A stretch of DNA of 38,564 bases, from NCBI GenBank assembly GCA_014381785.1, contig JACNKZ010000047.1:1-38564 (forward strand), read 5' to 3'. The DNA is from Kiritimatiellota bacterium (lineage in GTDB: Bacteria > Verrucomicrobiota > Kiritimatiellia > Kiritimatiellales > Tichowtungiaceae). Position 1 is the stretch's first letter, and each line of letters begins with the position of its first letter. Below, piece by piece: positions 31,594-38,564 of the stretch. The notes under the pieces were generated by a model. The model ran no database searches and was not told where the DNA came from. It saw only the letters and a list, made by a program, of their open reading frames with translations. The position numbers and the translations under genes were made by a program.

Positions 31594-33060
31594 CTAGCGC
31601 CTTGGCAAATCCTCGGGCCCTTTGGTGGGCAGGAAGGATTCACCCATCAGGAATTCGTCGACGCAGCGCGCGGCCTCCCGCCCTTCGGAGATGGCCCAGA
31701 CAATCAGCGATTGTCCACGGCGGCAGTCGCCCGCCGCAAAGACCTTCTTAACAGAGGTTTGGTAGTTGGCGCCGGTTCGAATATTGCCGCGTTCATCCAG
31801 CTCAACACCGAGACCCTGAATGACGTTGTCGCGCTCCGGCCCAGTGAAGCCGAGGGCCAGTAGAACAAGGTCGGCTTTCCACTCTTTTTCTGACCCGGGG
31901 ACCTCCTCCATGTTGGAGTTACCGGTCTGGCGCTCGCGGGTGAATTCCACGTTGACGGTGGTGATGCCCGCGACGTGTCCGTTTTCGCCGCGGAACGATT
32001 TGCTGAGCATGCTGTAGCGGCGGGGATCTTCGGCCAATTCGCGGTGCGAGGAGCTGGTGCGCAGCTTCATCGGCCAGTAGGGCCACGGCTGGTGGGCCGG
32101 GCGGTAGAGCGGCGGCTGCGGGAAGAGTTCGAAGTTTACCACGCTTTTGGCGCCGTGGCGGATCGAGGTGCCGACGCAGTCGGATCCGGTGTCGCCGCCG
32201 CCGATGACGATCACGTTTTTGTCTTTGGCCGAGATTTTTACCGCGGTTTTGTCTCCGCCGATTTTTTTGTTCTGCCCGGAGAGGAAGTCCATGGCGAAGT
32301 GGATGCCCTCGAGGTCTCTTCCAAGGATCGGAAGATCGCGCCCGATGGTTGAGCCGCAGCACAGGACAATGGCGTCAAATTCTTTGAGTTCTGCCACGGG
32401 TAGCGCCGAGCCGATCGCAGCGTTGGGTTTAAAGGTGATGCCTTCGGCTTCCAGTACGTCAAGGCGGCGGTCGATGATCCGCTTCTCGAGTTTGAAGTCG
32501 GGGATGCCGTAGCGCAGGAGTCCGCCGATTTTGTCGGAGCGCTCGAAGACGGTGACGGTGTGGCCGGCGCGGTTGAGCTGGTCGGCGGCCGCGAGCCCGG
32601 CGGGGCCGGAGCCGATGACGGCGACGGTTTTCCCCGTGCGATCTTCCGGGGGCTCCGGAACCACCCAGCCTTCCTTGAAGGCGTGTTCGATGATGCTTTT
32701 TTCAATGCTCTCAATCGTCACGGCCGGCTCGTTGATGCCGAGCACGCAGGCTTCTTCGCACGGAGCGGGGCAGAGGCGGCCGGTGAATTCGGGAAAGTTG
32801 TTGGTGGCGGATAGCATTTCCCACGCCTGTTTCCAGCGGCCTTTATAGGTGAGGTCGTTGAACTCGGGAATGATGTTTCCGAGCGGGCAGCCGATGTGGC
32901 AGAAGGGGACGCCGCAATTCATGCACCGCGCCGCCTGACGTTGCAGTTTGTATTCAGGAAACGGTTCGTAAACCTCTTCGTAGTCCTGAATGCGTTCGTC
33001 GACCGGACGCTCTGCCGCGTTCTGCCGTTTGTATTCTTTAAACCCTGTTGGCTTACCCAT
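31594..33060 (-). CDS. gltD: Glutamate synthase small subunit
   Basis: 488 residues. It transfers electrons from NAD(P)H through FAD and iron-sulfur clusters to the large subunit, which makes two glutamates from glutamine and 2-oxoglutarate. N-terminal cysteine clusters ARCMNCGVPFCHIGCPLGN and LCPAPCEEAC bind [4Fe-4S] clusters; VIGSGPAGLAAADQL binds FAD; VIGGGDTGSDCVG binds the nicotinamide nucleotide; AAGDCRRGQSLIVWA closes the FAD site. All are intact and the length is normal. AAGGAGA lies six bases before the ATG. Its partner gltB lies upstream on the same strand, separated by a 556-base stretch that contains a four-helix-bundle gene. Confidence 0.96.
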   Translation of the reverse strand: MGKPTGFKEYKRQNAAERPVDERIQDYEEVYEPFPEYKLQRQAARCMNCGVPFCHIGCPLGNIIPEFNDLTYKGRWKQAWEMLSATNNFPEFTGRLCPAPCEEACVLGINEPAVTIESIEKSIIEHAFKEGWVVPEPPEDRTGKTVAVIGSGPAGLAAADQLNRAGHTVTVFERSDKIGGLLRYGIPDFKLEKRIIDRRLDVLEAEGITFKPNAAIGSALPVAELKEFDAIVLCCGSTIGRDLPILGRDLEGIHFAMDFLSGQNKKIGGDKTAVKISAKDKNVIVIGGGDTGSDCVGTSIRHGAKSVVNFELFPQPPLYRPAHQPWPYWPMKLRTSSSHRELAEDPRRYSMLSKSFRGENGHVAGITTVNVEFTRERQTGNSNMEEVPGSEKEWKADLVLLALGFTGPERDNVIQGLGVELDERGNIRTGANYQTSVKKVFAAGDCRRGQSLIVWAISEGREAARCVDEFLMGESFLPTKGPEDLPRR

Positions 33061-33126
33061 GATACGTCTCCTTCGGAGACGGAGAAGGCTTTAGACCTTA
33101 GGCTTTGGACTATAGGGAAGGCTTTT

Positions 33127-33601
33127 GGCTATAGACCGTAGGCTTTAGGTTTTGAACCTTAATCTCCGCCTTTTCGTAATGAATTTATTAAAGCGTTTAA
33201 TACGCGCGCGACTTCCGCCGCCGCTTCTTCCAAATGAGTTGTTTTCAAATAACTAAGTCGGCGAGCGAGCGAGGCCTGATACTCCACCTCTTTGGCAGAG
33301 CCGTAAGCATCGTCCAGAAAACGAAGATAATCTTTCTCTGTATTCCGAGCACAACCCTCAACGATGTTTGAGGGAACGGAAACTCCGGCGCGCCGAAGTT
33401 GAGAGGTTAGTCCAAAAACTTCTTCGCGAGGAAACGCTTTGGTTTCACTGTACGTTAACAACGCCAGCTTGTCCGCTAGTTCAAACGCTTTCAGTTTTCG
33501 GTGATCTCTCATTGTTTTAAAAAGGCTTTGGACTTTAGCTTTGGGTCCATTCCTGTTTCTCCCGCTATTGTTTTTCTTCCTAAAGTCTAAGGTCTATAGC
33601 C
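33127..33601. mobile_element. Inverted-repeat-bounded insert carrying a four-helix-bundle gene
   Basis: A 23-base sequence at 33127-33149, beginning GGCTATAGACCGTAGG, recurs inverted at 33579-33601 with 21 of 23 positions identical. Related direct copies (GGCTTTAGACCTTAGG at 33088, GGCTTTGGACTTTAGC at 33524) surround it. The 429 bases inside contain one minus-strand gene. The whole lies between gltB and gltD. It could be a mobile unit, or an RNA stem like that of an rRNA intervening sequence. No transposase or target duplication was found. Confidence 0.55.
33159..33512 (-). CDS. Four-helix-bundle protein (S23 / rRNA-intervening-sequence protein family)
   Basis: 117 residues, all helical. The family pattern is clear: FELADKLALLTYSETKAFPREE, then FGLTSQLRRAGVSVPSNIVEGCARNTEKDYLRFLDDAYGSAKEVEYQASLARRL. 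This family was first seen in 23S rRNA intervening sequences and also includes the Avd accessory protein of diversity-generating retroelements. It forms ring-like oligomers and binds nucleic acid in the Avd case; the function of stand-alone members is unknown. No reverse transcriptase or variable repeat is nearby, so a retroelement is not supported. It is on the same strand as gltB and gltD, and so is transcribed through if the three form one operon. Confidence 0.9.
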   Translation of the reverse strand: MRDHRKLKAFELADKLALLTYSETKAFPREEVFGLTSQLRRAGVSVPSNIVEGCARNTEKDYLRFLDDAYGSAKEVEYQASLARRLSYLKTTHLEEAAAEVARVLNALINSLRKGGD

Positions 33602-33616
33602 TATGGCCATCCCCTC

Positions 33617-36600
33617 TTATTCTCCCGCGAACTGTTCGCTGGCAAGCAGGGCGAGTGCACGTTTGTAATCGACCGGCATCACTTTGATGAATTTGCTCAG
33701 CGTCTTTTCCCACTGATCCAGAAGGCGTTTCGCGATCGCGCTTCCCGTGTATTCCAGATGCCGCTCGATGATTCCGCGCAGAAATTCAATGTCGTCTTCG
33801 GTGAGCGGATCAAAGTCGACCATCTCGGGGTTGCAGCGGTTTTCAATAAAGTCGCCCGCCTCGTCGAGGACATACGCGATTCCGCCGGACATCCCGGCCG
33901 CGAAGTTGCGGCCTGTCGGGCCGAGAATGACGGTTTTGCCGCCGGTCATATATTCGCAGCCGTGGTCGCCGATACCTTCAACAACGGTTTGGGCCCCGCT
34001 GTTACGCACGCAGAACCGTTCGCCCGCGAGTCCGTTAATGTAGGCCTCGCCCTTCACCGCGCCGTAGAGCGCGACGTTGCCGATCAGAATGTTTTCTTCA
34101 GCCTTGAAGGTGGAGACCTTCGGCGGATAGACGATCAGCTTCGCGCCGGAAAGACCCTTGCCGAAGTAGTCGTTGGCGTCGCCCTCAATGCGCAGGGTGA
34201 TGCCCTTTGCACCGAATGCGCCGAAGCTCTGACCGGCCGAACCGGTGCAGTTGATCTTGATCAGATCATCGGGCAGTCCGTCTTCGCCATGGCGTTTCGA
34301 GATTTCATGGCTGAGCATGGCGCCGATGGTGCGGTTGGTGTTTTCAATCTTCACGTCGATGACGACCGGTTCGGAACGGCGCAGCGCCGCCTGCGAGCGG
34401 GCGATCAGATTGTGGTCGAGCGCCCCGCCGAGGCCGTGGTCCTGCGAATCGATACAGCGGGTGCCCGCCATCGGATTGATGTGCTCCGTGGAGAGAATTT
34501 TCGAGAAGTCGAGTCCTTTGGCTTTCCAGTGCTCGATCGCCTTTTTGGTTTCGAGCTGTTCAACATGACCGACCATATCGTCGAGGGTGCGGAACCCGAG
34601 TTCAGCCATGATTTCGCGCAACTCTTCGGCAATGAAGCGGAAGTAGTTCACCACATACTCCGGCTTGCCGCAGAATTTCTTGCGCAGTTCGGGGTCCTGT
34701 GTCGCGATCCCGACGGGGCAGGTGTTGAGATGGCACACGCGCATCATGATGCATCCCATCGTGATGATCGGACCGGTCGCAAAACCGAATTCCTCGGCAC
34801 CGAGCAGGGCGGCGACGGCGACGTCGCGGCCAGTGAGCAGCTTGCCGTCGCACTCGACCCGGATGCGGGTGCGCAGATTGTTGAGCACCAGAGTCTGCTG
34901 GGTTTCGGCCAGACCGAGTTCCCAAGGAAGTCCTGCGTGCTTGATCGACGACTGCGGCGATGCGCCGGTTCCCCCGTCGTAGCCGCTGATCAGCACGACG
35001 TCGGCCTTACCTTTGGAGACGCCGGCGGCGATGGTGCCAACGCCAACCTCGGAGACGAGTTTGACGTTGATGCGCGCGGACGGATTCGCGTTCTTCAGGT
35101 CGTGAATCAGCTGCGCGAGGTCTTCGATCGAATAGATGTCGTGATGCGGCGGCGGAGAAATGAGCGTCACATACGGCATGGAGTGACGGGTTCGCGCGAT
35201 CCACGGTTTCACTTTATGGCCGGGGAGCTGTCCACCTTCGCCGGGCTTCGCGCCCTGCGCCATTTTAATCTGAATTTCGTCGGCGTTGGTCAGGTAGTTG
35301 CTGGTGACGCCGAAGCGGCCGGAGGCTACCTGTTTGATGGCGCTACGCCGCAAGTCGCCGGTGATATCGACATCAAACCGGTCGGGGTCTTCGCCGCCTT
35401 CGCCGCAGTTGCTCTTGCCGCCGATACGGTTCATGGCAATCGCGAGCGTCTCATGCGCTTCCTGACTAATCGAACCGTAGGACATGGCGCCGGTTTTGAA
35501 GCGCGTCACGATTTTATTCCAGCTTTCCACTTCGCGCAGCGGAACGGGCGGACGGTCTTTTTTAAATTGAAGCAGACTGCGCAGGGTGCAGAGGTTGCTG
35601 CTTTCTTCATTGATCATTCCTGCAAACTCGCGATAGCGCTCAATGCTGTCGGTTCGCACGGCTTCCTGCAGTTTGGAAATGGCCAGCGGGTTGAGAATGT
35701 GGTCTTCGCCGTTGCGCCGCCATTTATAGGCTCCGCCCGGTTCGAGCGGAAGCGTGTGCGGGATAGTGCGTTTGGGCCAGGCCTTGGCGTGGCGGGCCGC
35801 TACTTCCGTCGCGATCCCGTCCAGATCAATGCCTTCAATCCGCGAGGCCGTGCCGGTGAAATAGGTGGAGATTACCTTGCTACTGAGGCCGATCGCTTCA
35901 AAAATCTGCGCTCCGCGATAGCTGTGCAGGGTTGAAATCCCCATTTTCGACATTGTTTTGAGAAGCCCCTTGTTGACCCCTTTGAGAAAATTATTGGTGG
36001 CTTTTTCGATGCTGATTTCTTCGAGGGTGTTGTCTTCAATCATCGCCTCGAGGGTTTCAAAAACAAGATAGGGATTGACGGCGCCGACGCCGAAACCAAA
36101 GAGCAGAGCGAAGTGGTGCACTTCGCGCGGCTCTCCACTTTCTACAATCAGTGCGCACTGGTTGCGCTGCAGTTTGCGGATCAAGTGATGGTGTAGCGCG
36201 CTGGTCGCCAGCAGGGCCGGGATCGGCGCTTTTTTCCGGTCGGCGGTTCGATCCGAAAGGATCAGCAGGGTGCCGCCCTCTTCAATGGCTTCAGAGGCTT
36301 TGTTGCAAAGCTCGGTCAGCGCGCGCTGAAGGCCTTTGCCGCCCGCGTTCACGTTGTAGAGAATCGGCAGGGTGACGGGTTTGAGGCCGTCTTGATCCAG
36401 CGCCTTGATTTTGGCCATCGCTTCGTTGGTCAGAATTGGTTGCTCGATTTTGAGTTGCTGACAGTGCAACGGGGTTTCTGCAAACAGATCCTGCCCCGCG
36501 CCGATGTTGGTCAGCAGCGAGGTGATGCACTCCTCACGGATGGCGTCGAGCGGAGGATTGGTTACTTGCGCAAAGAGCTGCTTAAAGTAGTTGTAGAGCA

Positions 36601-38158
36601 TTTGCGGTTTATCCGCGAGCACGGCCAGCGGCGTGTCGGTTCCCATCGAGCCGGTGGTCTCTATGCCATTTTTCGCGATCGGGGCCAGCAGATGGTTGAG
36701 GTCTTCCATCGTGTAGCCGAACAACCGCTGGCGCTGCACCCGTGTTTCGGGCTTCGGCTTTTGAACAACGGTTTCGGGCAGCGCATTCAGGCTGACGAGA
36801 TTCTGGTCCAGCCACTCTCCATAGGGTTGCTGGGTCGCGATTTCGTGTTTGATCTCCTCGTCCGGAACAATGCGCCCTTTTTCCATGTCGACAAGGAACA
36901 TACGGCCCGGCTCGAGGCGGCCTTTGTACTCCACGTTTTCAGGATCGATATCCACAATGCCGGTTTCCGAGCCCATGATCACATAGCCGTCTTTGGTGAC
37001 GGTGTAGCGCGAGGGGCGCAGACCGTTGCGGTCGAGAATGGCCCCGAGGCAGGTGCCATCGGTGAACGGAATCGAGGCCGGGCCGTCCCAGGGCTCCATC
37101 AGGCAGGAGTGATACTCATAGAACGCTTTTTTCTCCGCGCTCATGGTCTTGTGGTTCTGCCACGCTTCGGGAATCAGCATCATCATCACGTGCGGCAGCG
37201 AGCGGCCGGTGTGATAGAGCAATTCGACCGCCTGGTCGAGCGACGCGGAGTCCGACAGGCTCGGCTGAATGATCGGGAAGAGCCGGTCGATGTTTTCGCC
37301 GAACAAATCGGATTTGAACAGACCCTGCCGGGCGTTCATCCAGTTGAAGTTTCCGCGCAACGTGTTGATTTCGCCGTTGTGACAGAGCACATGGAAGGGC
37401 TGGGCCAGTTTCCAGGCCGGGAAGGTATTGGTGCTGTAGCGCTGATGCACAATGGCCAGCGCGCTTTCGAACTCCGGATCCAGCAGGTCGGGGTAGTAGG
37501 CGCTGATCTGCTCGGGAAGCAACAGCCCTTTGTAGATAATGATCCGGCAGGTGAGCGTCGGGATGTAAAAATCGTCTTTATCCGCCAGCTTGGATTCAAA
37601 AATCGCGTTTTCAGCCACCTTGCGGATGATATAGAGCATGCGGTCGAAGTGGCGCTCGTCGTTGACGCCTTTGCCGCGGCCAATAAAAATCTGCCAGATG
37701 CGCGGTTCGGAATTCTTGGCGGTCTTGCCAATCGTTTCGTTACAGGTCGGCATCTCGCGCCAGCCCAGTAGAACCTGCCCCTCGGCTTCGACCGATTTTT
37801 CGAGAACCTGCATGCACTCCTTGCGCTGCGCCTCGTCCTGCGGAAGGAAGACTAGACCGGTGCCGTATTCTTTCGGGGCGGGCAGTTCAAACCCGAGTTT
37901 TGAACATTCGCGCTGATAAAGGGCGTGCGGAATCTGCAGCAGAATTCCCGCGCCGTCACCGGTCATCGGATCGGAGCCCACCGCCCCGCGATGGGTGAGG
38001 CGCACTAGAATTTCAATCCCGCTCTGGATGATGTCGTGCGACTTTTTTCCATGAAGGTTACAAATAAACCCGACGCCGCAGGCATCGTGCTCGTTGTCCG
38101 CATGGTAAAGTCCCTGCGGTTTCGGAAATCCTTTTGGATATGCTTCATTCAAATTCAT
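33617..38158 (-). CDS. gltB: Glutamate synthase large subunit
   Basis: 1513 residues. The N-terminal glutaminase domain starts at Cys27 ([12 protein letters not shown]); the 26 residues before it form the propeptide that is normally removed to free the nucleophilic cysteine. A central domain follows, then the FMN-binding synthase barrel ([21 protein letters not shown]), the [3Fe-4S] cysteines in [16 protein letters not shown], and the C-terminal GXGXG beta-helix ([39 protein letters not shown]). All are complete. AAAGG lies seven bases before the ATG. It catalyses glutamine-dependent glutamate formation together with GltD and so assimilates ammonia. Confidence 0.97.
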   Translation of the reverse strand: MNLNEAYPKGFPKPQGLYHADNEHDACGVGFICNLHGKKSHDIIQSGIEILVRLTHRGAVGSDPMTGDGAGILLQIPHALYQRECSKLGFELPAPKEYGTGLVFLPQDEAQRKECMQVLEKSVEAEGQVLLGWREMPTCNETIGKTAKNSEPRIWQIFIGRGKGVNDERHFDRMLYIIRKVAENAIFESKLADKDDFYIPTLTCRIIIYKGLLLPEQISAYYPDLLDPEFESALAIVHQRYSTNTFPAWKLAQPFHVLCHNGEINTLRGNFNWMNARQGLFKSDLFGENIDRLFPIIQPSLSDSASLDQAVELLYHTGRSLPHVMMMLIPEAWQNHKTMSAEKKAFYEYHSCLMEPWDGPASIPFTDGTCLGAILDRNGLRPSRYTVTKDGYVIMGSETGIVDIDPENVEYKGRLEPGRMFLVDMEKGRIVPDEEIKHEIATQQPYGEWLDQNLVSLNALPETVVQKPKPETRVQRQRLFGYTMEDLNHLLAPIAKNGIETTGSMGTDTPLAVLADKPQMLYNYFKQLFAQVTNPPLDAIREECITSLLTNIGAGQDLFAETPLHCQQLKIEQPILTNEAMAKIKALDQDGLKPVTLPILYNVNAGGKGLQRALTELCNKASEAIEEGGTLLILSDRTADRKKAPIPALLATSALHHHLIRKLQRNQCALIVESGEPREVHHFALLFGFGVGAVNPYLVFETLEAMIEDNTLEEISIEKATNNFLKGVNKGLLKTMSKMGISTLHSYRGAQIFEAIGLSSKVISTYFTGTASRIEGIDLDGIATEVAARHAKAWPKRTIPHTLPLEPGGAYKWRRNGEDHILNPLAISKLQEAVRTDSIERYREFAGMINEESSNLCTLRSLLQFKKDRPPVPLREVESWNKIVTRFKTGAMSYGSISQEAHETLAIAMNRIGGKSNCGEGGEDPDRFDVDITGDLRRSAIKQVASGRFGVTSNYLTNADEIQIKMAQGAKPGEGGQLPGHKVKPWIARTRHSMPYVTLISPPPHHDIYSIEDLAQLIHDLKNANPSARINVKLVSEVGVGTIAAGVSKGKADVVLISGYDGGTGASPQSSIKHAGLPWELGLAETQQTLVLNNLRTRIRVECDGKLLTGRDVAVAALLGAEEFGFATGPIITMGCIMMRVCHLNTCPVGIATQDPELRKKFCGKPEYVVNYFRFIAEELREIMAELGFRTLDDMVGHVEQLETKKAIEHWKAKGLDFSKILSTEHINPMAGTRCIDSQDHGLGGALDHNLIARSQAALRRSEPVVIDVKIENTNRTIGAMLSHEISKRHGEDGLPDDLIKINCTGSAGQSFGAFGAKGITLRIEGDANDYFGKGLSGAKLIVYPPKVSTFKAEENILIGNVALYGAVKGEAYINGLAGERFCVRNSGAQTVVEGIGDHGCEYMTGGKTVILGPTGRNFAAGMSGGIAYVLDEAGDFIENRCNPEMVDFDPLTEDDIEFLRGIIERHLEYTGSAIAKRLLDQWEKTLSKFIKVMPVDYKRALALLASEQFAGE

Positions 38159-38345
38159 GGCTACACCTTTATCTTTTTCGACAAAAATTCAATGTGAAGA
38201 TTACAATATTTCTGCCGTTGGTCAAACCGCAAAACCCAAATATGTATTCACCGCTTAAAATGTTACATATTTGTATCATTAGTTGCGCAAGGCTTTTACT
38301 TTTATAGGTTTATGAAAATTAAAAATTACAAATCTGTCCGCACAT

Positions 38346-38377
38346 TTTTATAAAAACAGGGGGTTCGCACCTGTTTT
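38346..38377 (-). terminator. Leftward intrinsic terminator-like hairpin before gltB
   Basis: AAAACAGG (38353-38360) pairs with CCTGTTTT (38370-38377) around a nine-base loop. On the minus-strand transcript it is followed by TTTTTATAAAAA. It would stop transcription arriving from the right of the window and so separate it from gltB. Confidence 0.65.
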
Positions 38378-38419
38378 CGAGGCCGGCGGCCCGCTCGTTA
38401 CGAGGTTTTCTGAACAGGA

Positions 38420-38434
38420 TTCCAAGCCTTGGAA
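38420..38434. repeat. TTCCAA-GCC-TTGGAA palindrome upstream of gltB
   Basis: Perfect 15-base palindrome, centre 38427. A weak half-like copy (TTGCAA-TGC-GTGGAA) is centred 22 bases further at 38449. Member of the dispersed family described elsewhere in this window. Confidence 0.75.
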
Positions 38435-38546
38435 ATGTTTCTTGCAATGCGTGGAAAAATTTCAAATACACACTCCGTTGGCATCACACAAACAAGTAGG
38501 GCGAACTTCCCGAGTAATGCCACCTTCAGTTTGCTTTTTGGACAAG

Positions 38547-38563
38547 GCAGGCGGGACGCCTGC
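38547..38563. repeat. Stable GC-rich hairpin at window end
   Basis: GCAGGCG pairs with CGCCTGC around GGA. There is no T-run visible before the window ends; it could be part of a dispersed repeat or a terminator. Confidence 0.5.
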
Positions 38564-38564
38564 G

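Larger units (their letters stand above)
38159..38564. other. 406-base AT-rich region upstream of gltB
   Basis: No credible gene. It contains a terminator-like hairpin at 38346-38377 (pointing leftward), a TTCCAA palindrome at 38420-38434, and a stable hairpin at 38547-38563. Bases 38180-38350 are strongly AT-rich and must contain the gltB promoter, but I could not pick reliable -35/-10 boxes. No sigma54 (-24/-12) site was seen. Confidence 0.6.

Noticed and set aside
33159-33512. Avd protein of a diversity-generating retroelement
   Set aside because: No reverse transcriptase, template repeat or variable repeat is in the neighbourhood; the genes on both sides are glutamate synthase subunits.
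38159-38346. Sigma54 promoter for gltB
   Set aside because: No TGGCAC-N5-TTGCA-like element was found on the minus strand; a housekeeping promoter in the AT-rich part is equally possible but could not be fixed.

Overview
The window is ordinary bacterial chromosome with a moderately high G+C content. It is packed with housekeeping genes and broken by a few accessory patches. Lineage is inferred from gene content only. A truncated autotransporter-like beta-helix protein with a choice-of-anchor-Q-like C-terminus, a pyruvate phosphate dikinase, an extended integron-type integrase and many short repeat families suggest the PVC superphylum, perhaps Kiritimatiellota/Verrucomicrobiota. No rRNA or marker phylogeny is available to prove this.

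Layout, left to right. 1-621: 3' end of a surface beta-helix protein. 765-3521: pyruvate phosphate dikinase with its own promoter and terminator. 3667-4682: ECF sigma factor with a coupled small membrane protein. 4714-7574 (minus): rsmA(ksgA), pdxA and a SurA-like chaperone, the same order as the enterobacterial surA-pdxA-rsmA operon. 7680-8588: era. 8594-9559: secreted esterase-like hydrolase. 9636-11412: an IS110-type transposase remnant fused head-on into an integron-type tyrosine recombinase. 11471-12773 (minus): an AsmA-like membrane-anchored protein and a small lipoprotein. 12987-15723 (minus): a tightly overlapping operon tsaC, arginine/tyrosine phosphatase, and an rpiB-glyA gene fusion, matching the ywlC-ywlE-ywlF-glyA order known from Bacillus. 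15939-19462 (minus): purD, a RecG-like/AlbA_2 ATPase with a probable CTG start, and purE. 19746-22497: HAD hydrolase, CPA2 antiporter and DUF212 membrane protein. 22550-24441: a 56-residue ferredoxin, a Fur-family regulator and rmuC. 24551-30197: three related membrane-anchored TPR proteins, ComEC and tRNA-His(GTG). 30220-38158 (minus): aroC, gltD, a four-helix-bundle gene inside an inverted-repeat element, and gltB.

The most interesting non-genic structure is a dispersed palindrome, TTCCAA-N3-TTGGAA. It occurs singly or in small arrays whose centres lie 31 bp apart in five separate places (4793/4824; 12860/12891/12922; 20059/20090; 31334/31365; 31397/31428, with 32 bp between the last two pairs). 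Two arrays lie inside reading frames (rsmA and the HAD gene), where they were absorbed as in-frame sequence. A second structure of interest is the inverted-repeat-bounded four-helix-bundle gene between gltB and gltD, which resembles the layout of an rRNA intervening sequence but sits in a protein operon.

Functionally the window joins central carbon metabolism (PPDK), one-carbon and purine synthesis (GlyA, PurD, PurE), nitrogen assimilation (GltBD), cofactor and aromatic synthesis (PdxA, AroC), translation and ribosome maturation (RsmA, Era, TsaC, tRNA-His), and envelope functions (SurA, AsmA-like, lipoprotein, TPR proteins). No complete defence island, CRISPR array or prophage was seen.
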